Assembly (NCBI GenBank): GCA_041685755.1
Contig: JAWLFC010000001.1
Location: 1 to 64,000 of the forward strand
Length of the DNA: 64,000 bases
Direction: 5' to 3'
From: Sva-07 sp041685755
GTDB lineage: Bacteria > Actinomycetota > Acidimicrobiia > Acidimicrobiales > Ilumatobacteraceae
Shown: positions 36,621 through 45,243 of the stretch, one piece after another
How positions within the stretch are numbered: position 1 is the first letter of the stretch
Layout of the letters: each line of letters begins with the position of its first letter
Program-made: the position numbers and the translations under genes
Notes under the pieces: model-generated
The model's input: the letters and a program-made list of their open reading frames with translations, nothing else
The model's database searches: none
Told to the model about the DNA's origin: nothing

Positions 36621-38573
36621 TCAGGAAACGAGTTCGAGTGCCCGCTGGACCACATGTTCGACGTTGATGCCGAGCTTGTCCAGCACGAGGCCGCCGGGAG
36701 CGCTCGCCCCGAAGCGGTCGATGCCGATGCTGACGTCGGCCCAGCGCTCCCAGCCGAAGGTGGCGGCGGCCTCGACCGAGACGACCGGGACGCCGGGCGG
36801 CAGGATCTCGTCGCGGAACGAATCGTCCTGGGCGGCGAAGCGGTCCCAGCTCGGCAGGCTGACCGCCCGGGTAGCGACACCGCGCTCGTTGAGCATCGTC
36901 GCCGCGTCGACGCACACCTCGACCTCGCTCCCGGTGCCGACGAGCACGACCTCGGGCGGTCCGTCGCCGTCGACGACGATCCCGGCACCGCGGGCGACGG
37001 CCGAGCCGTCGGTGGTCACGCGGATGTTCTGGCGGCTGAGGACCAGGGCCGACGGACCGTCGTGGCGCACGACGTCGGCCCAGGCGTGGATCGTCTCGTT
37101 GCCGTCGGCCGGGCGGATCACGTGGAGGTTCGGCATCGCCCGCAGCGTCGCCAGGTGCTCGACCGGCTGGTGGGTCGGGCCGTCCTCGCCGACGCCGACG
37201 GAGTCGTGGGTGAACACGAAGCAGCACTTCGCCCCCGACAGCGCCGCGAGGCGGATCGGCGGGCGCATGTAGTCGGCGAAGACGAGGAACGTGCCGCTGA
37301 TCGGAAGGGTGCCACCGTGCTGGGCCATGCCGACGAGTGCCGCGCCCATCGCGTGCTCGCGGATGCCGTAGTGGAGGTATCGACCGGCGCGGTCGTCGGC
37401 GCTGAACGCCGTCGTGCGCTCGAGGCCCGTTCCGTTGCTGCCCGTGAGATCGGCCGAGCCGGAGATCAGGCCCGGCAGCCGGTCGTAGGTGGCGTCGAGG
37501 GCCGTCTGGATCGCCTTGCGGGTGGCGAGCGAGTCACCGAGGTCGTACGACGGCAGCTCGGCGTCCCAGCCGGCGGTCCCGGTGCCCTCCCAGGCGGCCC
37601 GCCACTCGGGCGACTCGGTGACCGATGAGCTTGCCTCGGTCCAGGCCGCGCGGGCGGCGGCGCCCCGTTCGCCGACGTGCCGACGGTACGCGCCGACGAG
37701 GTCGCCGGGTGCCCAGAACGGCTCGTTCGGGATCCCCATGATCTCCTTGGTGCGAGCGACGTCCTCGGCCGAGAACGGGTTGCCGTGCGCGGCGTGGGTG
37801 TCGGTGTGCTCCGGCGACGGCTCGGCGATGTGCGAGCGCAGCACGAGCAGCGACGGCTTGTCGGTCTGCTCCTTCGCGGCCAGCAGGGCCGCCTCGAGCC
37901 CGTCGAGGTCGTCGGCCATCTCGCCGAGTTCGACCACGTCCCAGCCGTACGCCCGGAACCGCCCGGCGACGTCGTCGCTGTTCGACAGGCTCGTCGCGCC
38001 GTCGATCGTGATCAGGTTGTCGTCGAAGACGCAGATCAGCTTGCCGAGGCCCAGGTGGCCCGCAAGGGAGGCGGCTTCGTGGCTGATGCCCTCCATCAGG
38101 CAACCGTCGCCGACGACGACGAAGGTGTGGTGGTCCTGGGCGTCGGCGCCGAAGCGGGCCCGGAGGTTCTCCTCGGCGATCGCCATGCCGACGGCGTTGG
38201 CGAACCCCTGCCCGAGCGGCCCGGTGGTCACCTCGACGCCGGCCGTGTGGCCGGCCTCGGGATGTCCCGGCGTCGCCGACTCCCACTGGCGGAACTGCCG
38301 CAGGTCGTCCAGTTCCAAGCCGTGGCCCGACAGGTACAGCAGCGAGTACTGCAGGATCGACGCGTGGCCGTTCGAGAGCACGAAGCGGTCACGGTCGGGC
38401 CAGGCCGGATCGGCGGGGTCGTGGCGCAGCACGCGGCTGAACAGCACGTGGCCGAGCGGCGCGAGCGCCATCGCGGTTCCCTGGTGACCGCTGTTGGCGG
38501 CGAGTGGGCCGTCCATCGCCATCCCCCGGATGAGCGAGACGGCGAGCTGGTCCTGTTCGGCAGTCAACGACAC
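36621..38573 (-). CDS. tkt: Transketolase
   Basis: A 650-residue thiamine-diphosphate enzyme that transfers two-carbon ketol units in the pentose phosphate pathway. Motifs: SGHQGTAMALAPLGHVLF near residue 28, the TPP/metal motif VVGDGCLMEGISHEAASLAG near 150, HYGIREHAMGAALVGMAQHG near 415 and the QPVEHLATLRAMPNL region near 470. The GTG start (38573) is chosen because SLTAEQDQLAVSLIRGMAMD is the normal N-terminus and TACTGT (38581-38586) lies 7 bases upstream, fitting a leaderless start. It is followed by tal. Confidence 0.95.
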   Translation of the reverse strand: MSLTAEQDQLAVSLIRGMAMDGPLAANSGHQGTAMALAPLGHVLFSRVLRHDPADPAWPDRDRFVLSNGHASILQYSLLYLSGHGLELDDLRQFRQWESATPGHPEAGHTAGVEVTTGPLGQGFANAVGMAIAEENLRARFGADAQDHHTFVVVGDGCLMEGISHEAASLAGHLGLGKLICVFDDNLITIDGATSLSNSDDVAGRFRAYGWDVVELGEMADDLDGLEAALLAAKEQTDKPSLLVLRSHIAEPSPEHTDTHAAHGNPFSAEDVARTKEIMGIPNEPFWAPGDLVGAYRRHVGERGAAARAAWTEASSSVTESPEWRAAWEGTGTAGWDAELPSYDLGDSLATRKAIQTALDATYDRLPGLISGSADLTGSNGTGLERTTAFSADDRAGRYLHYGIREHAMGAALVGMAQHGGTLPISGTFLVFADYMRPPIRLAALSGAKCCFVFTHDSVGVGEDGPTHQPVEHLATLRAMPNLHVIRPADGNETIHAWADVVRHDGPSALVLSRQNIRVTTDGSAVARGAGIVVDGDGPPEVVLVGTGSEVEVCVDAATMLNERGVATRAVSLPSWDRFAAQDDSFRDEILPPGVPVVSVEAAATFGWERWADVSIGIDRFGASAPGGLVLDKLGINVEHVVQRALELVS

Positions 38574-38624
38574 GCGGGCGACAGTACCCGACGACCCGCC
38601 GAGCCCAACCAACCCCGGCGATCG

Positions 38625-39020
38625 TCAGGCGGGGGGCAGCAGGGTGAACGGAACGAGGTGCCAGGGGCCCTGGTCGATGCGGCAATGGGCGACGACCTGG
38701 CCGTAGTCGTCGAACTCCAACTCGCCGCGTACGAGGCGGTAGGTGAACTTGCCGGGCTCGACCGTGAACGGGCTGACGTTGCGAGCGACCTGCTCGCTGT
38801 CCGGATCGACACCTCGGCGGAACACGACTTCGAACACGCCACTGCCCGACTCGTGCTCGGGGCAGAAGATCAGTCCGACGAGGTGCGGTTCGATCGTCAC
38901 CGGGGCCGGCGACGGTGCCGCCATCGAGAACATCACCCCACCGAGGTCGATGCGCGTCGACGGCCCGGGGGCCTGACGCATGTCGAAGTTCTCGACGAAC
39001 AGTGCGGCGACGATCTGCAT
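38625..39020 (-). CDS. Uncharacterised 131-residue protein
   Basis: A soluble, acidic protein beginning MQIVAALFVENFDMRQAPG and rich in beta-strand-like stretches (FEVVFRR, GKFTYRLVRGELEF, HLVPFTLLPP). I recall similar small actinobacterial proteins without known function but cannot name a family firmly. It starts at ATG 39020 with TAGCCT 8 bases upstream on the minus strand, and it is divergent from the SDR gene. It ends 39 bases before the tkt promoter, so it is probably a separate transcript. Confidence 0.65.
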   Translation of the reverse strand: MQIVAALFVENFDMRQAPGPSTRIDLGGVMFSMAAPSPAPVTIEPHLVGLIFCPEHESGSGVFEVVFRRGVDPDSEQVARNVSPFTVEPGKFTYRLVRGELEFDDYGQVVAHCRIDQGPWHLVPFTLLPPA

Positions 39021-39028
39021 GGGGACCC

Positions 39029-39038
39029 AGGCTACGGT
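39029..39038. promoter_or_regulatory. Candidate bidirectional -10 element (ANNNTANNNT)
   Basis: AGGCTACGGT gives TAGCCT on the minus strand (8 bases before the ATG at 39020) and TACGGT on the plus strand. The plus-strand transcript would carry a leader of about 50 bases with the AGGAGG site of the SDR gene. Confidence 0.45.
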
Positions 39039-39095
39039 CGGGACTCCGGGCTGTGAACACGAGCCGATCACCGTCGGCCGAGGAGGGAAGTGCAC

Positions 39096-39860
39096 ATGGA
39101 ACTGTCGGGCAAGGCCGCGATCGTCACGGGAGCGGGAACCGGCGTCGGGCGGGCGACGGCGCTGGCGCTGGCGGCCGCGGGGTGCGACGTGGTCGTCAAC
39201 TACAGCCGGTCGAAGGACGCCGCCGAGACCGTCGCCGCCGAAGCAACCGAACGGGGCGTCCGAGCGATCGCCGTGCAGGCGAACGTCGCCGACGACGGCG
39301 ACTGCCGCCGCCTCGTCGCCACTGCCGCCGACGCGTTCGGGCGTCTCGACGTGCTCGTCAACAACGCCGGCACCACCAGCTTCATCCCCCACGACGACCT
39401 CGAGGCGGTCACCGCCGACACGTGGCAGTCGATCCTGGGTGTCAACCTGATCGGTCCGTTCCAGATGGCCCGAGCGGCGGCGAGCGCGCTGAAGGCCGAC
39501 GGAGGCGGCCAGATCGTCAACATCTCCAGCGTTGCCGGCGTGTACGGCACGGGCAGCTCGATCCCGTACTGCGCGTCGAAGGCCGGCCTCAACAACCTGA
39601 CGGTCACGCTCGCCCGGGTGATGGGACCCGAGGTCCAGGTCAACACGGTCTGCCCGGGCTTCATCGACGGGTCGTGGCTCCAGGAGGGTTTCGGCGACGC
39701 GTTCGACGCCATCAAGCAGTCGGTGGTCGATCGGACCCTGCTCGATGCGGTGTGCACCCCCGAGGACGTCAAGGACGCCGTGTTCGGGTTCCTGCTCGGC
39801 TCGAAGCTGGTGACCGGCGAGATCCTCGTCGTCGACGGCGGCTACGGAAAGGCGTTGTGA
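39096..39860 (+). CDS. Short-chain dehydrogenase/reductase (SDR)
   Basis: A 254-residue classical SDR oxidoreductase. The cofactor motif TGAGTGVG is at residues 10-17, NNAG near 90, and the catalytic Ser and YxxxK are in NISSVAGVYGTGSSIPYCASK near 140-160. NYSRSKD after the second strand suggests NADP preference (inference). The ATG at 39096 is preferred over GTG 39090 because AGGAGG (39081-39086) is then 9 bases upstream. The stop overlaps the start of the serine hydrolase gene (TGATG). The substrate is unknown. Confidence 0.9.
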   Translation: MELSGKAAIVTGAGTGVGRATALALAAAGCDVVVNYSRSKDAAETVAAEATERGVRAIAVQANVADDGDCRRLVATAADAFGRLDVLVNNAGTTSFIPHDDLEAVTADTWQSILGVNLIGPFQMARAAASALKADGGGQIVNISSVAGVYGTGSSIPYCASKAGLNNLTVTLARVMGPEVQVNTVCPGFIDGSWLQEGFGDAFDAIKQSVVDRTLLDAVCTPEDVKDAVFGFLLGSKLVTGEILVVDGGYGKAL

Positions 39861-41020
39861 TGCGCGCCGCCCTCGACGCCGTGCTCGCAGCGGGCGTCGA
39901 ACGCGGTGCCGTGCCCGGCATCGCGGCGGTCGTCGTCGACCGGGCGGGCGCCCGCTACGAGGGGGCGTCCGGCGTCCGGCGCGCCGGCAGCAGCGAGGAG
40001 ATGACCGTCGACTCGGTGGGAGCGCTGTTCTCGATGACGAAGGCGCTCGTCGGCGCGGCGGCGATGCAGCTCGTCGAACGCGGTGTCCTCGACCTCGACG
40101 CCCCTGCGGGCGAGGTGTGCCCCGAGCTCGACGACGTGGTCGTGCTGTGCGGCTTCGACGCCGACGACCAGCCGATCACGCGCCCAGCAGCTTCACGGGT
40201 CACGCTGCGCCAGTTGCTCACCCACACCTCGGGGTTCTCCTACGAGATGTGGGACGCCGACCTGCTGCGGTGGCACGCCGTCACCGGCACGCCGACGACG
40301 GCCTCGGGCGACCGGGCCGCGCTCTCGACCCCACTGATGTTCGACCCCGGCACCCGCTGGCGATACGGCATCGGCATCGACTGGGTCGGCGCACTGATCG
40401 AGGAGGTGACCGGCAGCCGTCTCGGCGACCGGCTCGCCGAGCACCTCACCGAACCGCTCGGGATGGTGGACACCACGTTCCACCCCGAGGGCCCGATGCT
40501 GGATCGTCGGTGCGCGATGCACATGCGCGCCGGCGACGGCGCACTGATGCCGTTCGACATGCCGCTCGCTGCGCCCGACGGCTTCCAGTCCGGCGGTGGC
40601 GGGATGCACGGCACCATGGCCGACTACGGCCGCTTCATCGCCATGCTGCTCGGCGACGGCGCACTCGACGGGACGCGCGTGCTCGAGGCCGGCACGGTCG
40701 AGCAGATGTTGACCAACCAGATCGGCGACCTGCGCGTCGAGCCGCTCGTCAGCTGTCAGCCGACCGTGACGCTCGACGCCGAGTTCTTCCCCGGCCAGCC
40801 GAAGACCTGGGGGCTGACGTTCCAGCTCAACGAGGAGCCGGCCGCCACCGGGCGCCCGGCGGGAACGGCGATGTGGGCGGGTCTCGCCAACAGCTACTTC
40901 TGGATCGACCGAGCGAACGGCATCGGCGGCGCGTCGCTCACCCAGGTGCTGCCGTTCGCCGACCCCGGAGCGTTCGCCCTCTGGGCCGACGTCGAGACCG
41001 CCGTGTACCGCGCGCTCTGA
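39860..41020 (+). CDS. Serine hydrolase, beta-lactamase/class-C family
   Basis: A 386-residue member of the beta-lactamase-related serine hydrolases (esterase/transesterase type). The nucleophile is Ser in LFSMTKALVGAAAMQLVE near residue 55 (SxxK). RQLLTHTSGFSYEMW near 118 and YGIGIDWVGALIEEVTG near 165 (the Y-x-N-like position) fit the fold. No signal peptide is visible, so it is probably a cytoplasmic esterase rather than a penicillinase. It is coupled to the SDR gene; GTG 39857 is an alternative start, one codon earlier. It converges with sodX, 4 bases apart. Confidence 0.85.
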   Translation: MRAALDAVLAAGVERGAVPGIAAVVVDRAGARYEGASGVRRAGSSEEMTVDSVGALFSMTKALVGAAAMQLVERGVLDLDAPAGEVCPELDDVVVLCGFDADDQPITRPAASRVTLRQLLTHTSGFSYEMWDADLLRWHAVTGTPTTASGDRAALSTPLMFDPGTRWRYGIGIDWVGALIEEVTGSRLGDRLAEHLTEPLGMVDTTFHPEGPMLDRRCAMHMRAGDGALMPFDMPLAAPDGFQSGGGGMHGTMADYGRFIAMLLGDGALDGTRVLEAGTVEQMLTNQIGDLRVEPLVSCQPTVTLDAEFFPGQPKTWGLTFQLNEEPAATGRPAGTAMWAGLANSYFWIDRANGIGGASLTQVLPFADPGAFALWADVETAVYRAL

Positions 41021-41024
41021 ACCC

Positions 41025-41333
41025 TCACATCCAGCGGCCCGGCACCCGCAGCAGCACCCGGTAGGAGCCGGCGACCGGCACCGGCCCGAACGAGCGCGAG
41101 TCGGCGATCGTGGCATCGCGGTTGTCCGACAGCACCGTCATCGTGCCGTCGTCGTACACCTCGGCAACCCGCTTGACCAGCCAGAACCCGCGGCGACCGG
41201 GGTGCTCCACGCAGCGCAGCTGCCCGACACGTGCCCTCGCCGACGAGATGGCCACGAGGCCCTGGCCGTCGACGAGCGTCGGCTCCATCGAGCGATCGGC
41301 GACGACGAAGCGACGTGGCTTGGGCACGCTCAC
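41025..41333 (-). CDS. sodX: Nickel-type superoxide dismutase maturation peptidase
   Basis: A short S26 (signal-peptidase-like) protease of about 102 residues. The catalytic Ser is in ADRSMEPTL (Ser15 with this start) and the general-base Lys in FWLVKRVAEV (Lys54). SDNRDATIADSRSFGPVP is the usual C-terminal signature. It sits next to and divergent from sodN, the standard arrangement, and should remove the SodN leader to expose His1. GTG 41333 is chosen because TACACT (minus strand, 41342-41347) lies 8 bases upstream; GTG 41339 is also in frame. No transmembrane anchor is visible, as expected for a cytoplasmic enzyme. Confidence 0.88.
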   Translation of the reverse strand: MSVPKPRRFVVADRSMEPTLVDGQGLVAISSARARVGQLRCVEHPGRRGFWLVKRVAEVYDDGTMTVLSDNRDATIADSRSFGPVPVAGSYRVLLRVPGRWM

Positions 41334-41341
41334 GGTCACGG

Positions 41342-41351
41342 AGTGTATGTT
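41342..41351. promoter_or_regulatory. Candidate bidirectional -10 element between sodX and sodN
   Basis: AGTGTATGTT reads TACACT toward sodX (8 bases before GTG 41333) and TATGTT toward sodN, which would then have a leader of about 53 bases with GAGGAG before its ATG. The elements share TA. A nickel-responsive Nur site might lie here, but I cannot identify one. Confidence 0.5.
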
Positions 41352-41410
41352 TCGACCCGACGGCCTTCGGGCACGTCCGACTGCAATCCCCACCACTTCG
41401 AGGAGCCACC

Positions 41411-41833
41411 ATGTTCGCCAAGTTGTTCGCATCCGCCACCGTCGCCCACGCCCACTGCGACCTCTACTGCGGGGTGTACGACCCGGCCCAGGCCAAGATC
41501 GAGGCGCTCTCGGTCGTCAAGACCGCCAAGAAGTACGCCGAGTCCGACGACGAGGTGTTCCGCAACCGCTGCATCCTCATCAAGGAGCAGCGCGCCGAGG
41601 AGACCAAGCACCACCTGATGGTGCTGTGGGCCGACTTCTTCGCCCCCGACCACTTCTCCCAGTTCCCGCAGCTGCACGAGCTGTTCTGGAAGGCGATCCA
41701 CCAGGCCGGCGAGGCCAAGAAGTCGATGGACCCCGCGGTCGGTGAACAGCTCGTCGCCTACATCGACGAGATCGCCGACATCTTCTGGCAGACCGACAAG
41801 GCGAAGCAGATGGGCGTGTACCCGCCGGCCTGA
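41411..41833 (+). CDS. sodN: Nickel superoxide dismutase, with atypical metal hook
   Basis: A 140-residue precursor. A 14-residue leader (MFAKLFASATVAHA) precedes the mature start HCDLYCGVYDPAQAKIEAL. In SodN the amine and imidazole of His1 and the thiols of Cys2 and Cys6 bind nickel that dismutates superoxide; His15, Cys16 and Cys20 of the precursor fill these roles. The motif normally reads HCxxPC; here Tyr19 replaces the conserved Pro5. The remaining four-helix-bundle signatures (CILIKEQRAEETKHHLMVLW, DYF-like WADFFAPDH) are intact. GAGGAG lies 7 bases before the ATG. It is divergent from its peptidase gene sodX. Confidence 0.93.
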   Translation: MFAKLFASATVAHAHCDLYCGVYDPAQAKIEALSVVKTAKKYAESDDEVFRNRCILIKEQRAEETKHHLMVLWADFFAPDHFSQFPQLHELFWKAIHQAGEAKKSMDPAVGEQLVAYIDEIADIFWQTDKAKQMGVYPPA

Positions 41834-41897
41834 CCCCCTCCGGCGTCGATGCGTCGGGAGGAGCGGACCTCCCGGCGCACTAACGTTCGTCGACACC

Positions 41898-42533
41898 ATG
41901 GCCGAGCTCGAGATCGTCGTAGAGGGCATCGTTCCGGGCCGGTCCACCCGTGATCAGATCCTGGACGCCGCACTCTCGTGTTTCGCCCACGACGGCTACA
42001 GCGGGACCTCGCTCAACGACATCGCCGCCGAGGTCGGCATCCGGCGACCCAGTCTGCTCCACCACTTCGCCTCCAAGGAGGCCCTCTACGGCGAGGTGTT
42101 CGAACGTCTCCTGTCCGACTGGTTCGCACGCCTCGCCGACGCCATCGAGTCGACGGCGACCGGATGGCCCAAGGTCGAGCAGGTACTGCGGGCGGGCTTC
42201 GGCTACTTCGCCGACAACCCGACCTACGTGACGCTGATGCGCCGCGAGGCCATCGACGGCGGCTCGCACCTCGGCATCGACCTGGCGGCGGTGCTCCGGC
42301 CGATGTTCGACCAGGCCGCCGACTACTTCCGACGCGAGATGGACGCCGGCGTGTTCCGCCCGCACAACCCCGAGCAACTCCTGCTCACCGGGTACGGCGC
42401 TCTGCTCAGCTACTTCTCCGACGCGCCGTTCCTCGAGGGACTCCTCGACGAGCCCCCGTTGGCGCCGGCCGCACTCGAGCGCCGCAGCGAACACGTCATC
42501 GAGTTCTTCCGCGCCGCGCTGATCCCGTCATGA
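41898..42533 (+). CDS. TetR family transcriptional regulator
   Basis: A 211-residue repressor-type protein. The N-terminal helix-turn-helix (residues 18-65) reads DQILDAALSCFAHDGYSGTS and IRRPSLLHHFASKEALYGEV, typical of TetR. The C-terminal ligand domain is unassigned. TAACGT lies 11 bases before the ATG. The gene is directly upstream of the thioesterase gene (7-base gap), suggesting local control of that gene or of itself, possibly in response to an acyl-CoA (inference). No operator dyad was identified. Confidence 0.88.
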   Translation: MAELEIVVEGIVPGRSTRDQILDAALSCFAHDGYSGTSLNDIAAEVGIRRPSLLHHFASKEALYGEVFERLLSDWFARLADAIESTATGWPKVEQVLRAGFGYFADNPTYVTLMRREAIDGGSHLGIDLAAVLRPMFDQAADYFRREMDAGVFRPHNPEQLLLTGYGALLSYFSDAPFLEGLLDEPPLAPAALERRSEHVIEFFRAALIPS

Positions 42534-42540
42534 TCGGTCG

Positions 42541-42993
42541 ATGAGCCGCGCCGCCCAGTTCGATCCGCTTCCCGCCGACGCTGCCGCGCGGTGGGCCCGA
42601 TTCGGTCGGTCGGAGACCGTCTACTACCCGATGCTGCTCGGCCTCGAGGTCGAAGAGACCCGGATCGACTACTGCCGGATGCGGATGCCGTTCAAGCCCG
42701 AACTGCTGCATCCGGGCGGGGTCGTGCACGGCGGAGCGATCGCGTCCCTGATGGACGCCGTGCTCGTCCCGGCTGTCGGCTCGACCCTCGCGCCGACGGA
42801 CCGGTACTCGACCGTCGACCTCCACGTGCAGTACATCGGCGCCGTCCTCGACGAGGACGTCGTCGCGGAGGGATGGGTCACCACGCGCGGTCGGCGCGTG
42901 GTGTTCTGCGAGAGCGAAGCCGTCGGCGCGTCCAGCGGGAGACTGATCGCCCGGAGCCTGCTCACCTACAACGTGTCACCGGCACCCGGCTGA
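42541..42993 (+). CDS. PaaI-like hotdog thioesterase
   Basis: A 150-residue hotdog-fold protein. The helix signature LLHPGGVVHGGAIASLMDAV (residues 55-75) with the HGG catalytic segment and the later DLHVQYIGAVLDEDVVAEGW identify a PaaI/4HBT-type acyl-CoA thioesterase. It would hydrolyse acyl- or aryl-CoA in the cytoplasm; the substrate is unknown. It follows the TetR gene by 7 bases and may be co-transcribed with it. The next gene, a CoA ligase-like protein, has its own -10. Confidence 0.85.
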   Translation: MSRAAQFDPLPADAAARWARFGRSETVYYPMLLGLEVEETRIDYCRMRMPFKPELLHPGGVVHGGAIASLMDAVLVPAVGSTLAPTDRYSTVDLHVQYIGAVLDEDVVAEGWVTTRGRRVVFCESEAVGASSGRLIARSLLTYNVSPAPG

Positions 42994-43056
42994 ACGAGCC
43001 GGGGCCCGACCGCTGACCGCGACGTGGCAGGCGCCCACGGGTACCGTTGGGGCCGC

Positions 43057-45243
43057 ATGGCGACCCCGACTCCGACCACCGATCCCACCGGCGCGCACAC
43101 GACCCTGTCCGAACGGGCCTCGAAGGCCCTGCTCGCGGACCACGGCGTGCCGATCGCCGCCGAGCGCATCGCCGGCACCGCCCCAGCGGCGGCCGATGCC
43201 GCCGACGAGATCGGCTATCCGGTCGTGGCCAAGCTCAACGGCGACGCGATCGCCCACAAGACCGAGCGCGGCCTCGTCAAGCTCCGCCTCGGCGACCGCT
43301 CCGCCGTCGAGACCGCGGCCGCCGAGTTGTTGGCAGCGGCACGCCCCGAGGACGGCGAGGTGTCGGTACTCGTGGCGCCGATGATCTCGGGAAACCGGGA
43401 GCTGATCGCCGGCCTGGTCCGTGATCCCCAGTTCGGGCCGACGGTGATGCTGGGCGTCGGCGGCATCCTCGCCGAAGCGGTCGCCGACGTCGTGTTCCGG
43501 CCGGCGCCGGTCGACGCCGTCGGCGCCGGTGACATGATCGACGACCTCGCCACCCAGAAGCTCCTCGGGGCGTTCCGGGGCGAGGCGCCGGTCGACCGTG
43601 GCCAGCTCGTCGAGCTGCTCGTGGGTCTCGGACGCCTCGGCGCCGACCGGCCCGACGTCGCCAGCGTCGACATCAACCCACTGATCGTCCAGCCCGACGG
43701 CAGCGTGGTCGCCGTCGACGGGCTGGTCGAGTTGACCGAACCGGTCGCCACGTCGGCAACCGGTGGCCGGCCGCGGCCGACGCCGGCGCAGTTCCAGGCG
43801 CTGTTCAACCCCCGCGGGGTCCTCGTGACCGGCGCCTCGACGCACCCGGGCAAGTTCGGGTTCGTCTCGCTGCACAACCTGCTGGCGAGTGGCTACGAGG
43901 GCAAGGTCTTCGGCACCAACCTGAAGGGGGAGGAGGTGCTCGGTGTGCAGACCGTCGCCGACATCGCCGAGCTGCCCGACGGCGAGATCGACCTCGTGTT
44001 CGTCTGCACGCCCGCCGCCGCGAACCCCGAGCTGCTCCGGGCCTGCGCCGCGAAGGGCATCACCGCAGCGTTCCTCACCTCCGCCGGCTACGGCGAGGCC
44101 GGCGACGAGGGGCGAGCGGCCGAGGCGGAACTCGTCGCGCTCGCCGACGAACTCGGCATGCTGCTCGCCGGCCCGAACGGTCAGGGGGTCGTCAGCACAC
44201 CCGTCGGACTGTGCGCCCAGATCGTGGCGCCGTACCCGCCGGCCGGCCGCATCGGCGTCGCCAGCCAGAGCGGCAACTTCGTCTCCAGCTTCATGAACCT
44301 CGCTCGCTCCACCGGCGTCGGCATCAGCCGGGCCGTCTCGGCAGGCAATGCCGCCGCCGTGACCGTTGCCGACTACCTCGACTGGTACGCCGACGACGAC
44401 GCCACCGCCGTGGGCCTCGCCTACGTCGAGGGCATCGTCGACGGACGGTCGCTGATGGATCGCCTGGCGTCGGCCGCGGCTCGCAAGCCGCTCGTGCTCG
44501 TCAAGGGCGGGGCGACCGAGGGCGGCGCCCAGGCGGCCGCCAGCCACACCGGGGCACTTGCGGCCGACGACAAGGTCTTCGACGGTGAGTGTCGCGCCGC
44601 CGGCATCACCCGGGCCGCGACCGTCACCGAGGCGTTCGAGGCGGCGGCCACGTTCTCCACCCAGCCGCTGCCTGCGGGCCCGAACACGGTCGTGCTCACG
44701 ACCGCCGGCGGCTGGGGGGTGGTGACCGCCGACGCGATCACGCGTGACCCCGACATCGAACTGATGGAGCTGCCGGCCGACCTGCAAGCCGCGATCGACG
44801 AGAAGCTCCCGCCCCGCTGGAGCCGCAACAATCCGGTCGACTGCGCCGGCGGCGAGACCCGCGACACGATCCCCGAGGTGATGGAGCTGATCGCCACCCA
44901 CCCCGACGTCCACGCCGTGATCTACCTCGGCATCGGCATCCAGAGCAACCAGGCGCGCATGATGCGCGACGGCCGGTTCTACCCGGACCACGGCCTCGAG
45001 CGGATCGTCGCCTACCACGAGCGCCAGGACGAACGCTTCGCCGAGGCGGCGGTCGAGCTGAGCGAGCGCACGGGCAAGCCGATCCTGGTGGCCACCGAGC
45101 TCGCCGTCGCCGATCCCGACAACCCGGGCCCGGCGACGATCCGGCGGCTCGGCCGCCTCTGCTACCCGAGCGGTGGCGCCGCCGTCACCGCGCTCGGCCA
45201 CCTGATGCGGTACGCGATGTTTCGTGAGGCCCGTCCGGGGTGA
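43057..45243 (+). CDS. NDP-forming acyl-CoA synthetase with ATP-grasp domain first
   Basis: A 728-residue protein of the ADP-forming acetyl/acyl-CoA synthetase family. Residues 1-230 form the ATP-grasp (beta-like) part, starting with LSERASKALLADHGVPIA and including YPVVAKLNGDAIAHKTERGL and VDINPLIVQPDG. From about 245 comes the CoA-binding domain (FNPRGVLVTGASTHPGKFGF), then the succinyl-CoA-ligase-like domains with the phosphohistidine motif AASHTGALAADD near 490. In most fused relatives the CoA-binding part is first, so the order is permuted. It should interconvert acyl-CoA and acid with ATP/ADP. TACCGT is 9 bases upstream. Confidence 0.85.
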   Translation: MATPTPTTDPTGAHTTLSERASKALLADHGVPIAAERIAGTAPAAADAADEIGYPVVAKLNGDAIAHKTERGLVKLRLGDRSAVETAAAELLAAARPEDGEVSVLVAPMISGNRELIAGLVRDPQFGPTVMLGVGGILAEAVADVVFRPAPVDAVGAGDMIDDLATQKLLGAFRGEAPVDRGQLVELLVGLGRLGADRPDVASVDINPLIVQPDGSVVAVDGLVELTEPVATSATGGRPRPTPAQFQALFNPRGVLVTGASTHPGKFGFVSLHNLLASGYEGKVFGTNLKGEEVLGVQTVADIAELPDGEIDLVFVCTPAAANPELLRACAAKGITAAFLTSAGYGEAGDEGRAAEAELVALADELGMLLAGPNGQGVVSTPVGLCAQIVAPYPPAGRIGVASQSGNFVSSFMNLARSTGVGISRAVSAGNAAAVTVADYLDWYADDDATAVGLAYVEGIVDGRSLMDRLASAAARKPLVLVKGGATEGGAQAAASHTGALAADDKVFDGECRAAGITRAATVTEAFEAAATFSTQPLPAGPNTVVLTTAGGWGVVTADAITRDPDIELMELPADLQAAIDEKLPPRWSRNNPVDCAGGETRDTIPEVMELIATHPDVHAVIYLGIGIQSNQARMMRDGRFYPDHGLERIVAYHERQDERFAEAAVELSERTGKPILVATELAVADPDNPGPATIRRLGRLCYPSGGAAVTALGHLMRYAMFREARPG

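Noticed and set aside
39860..41020. Beta-lactamase resistance gene
   Set aside because: No signal peptide and coupling to an SDR gene point to a cytoplasmic esterase-type relative.
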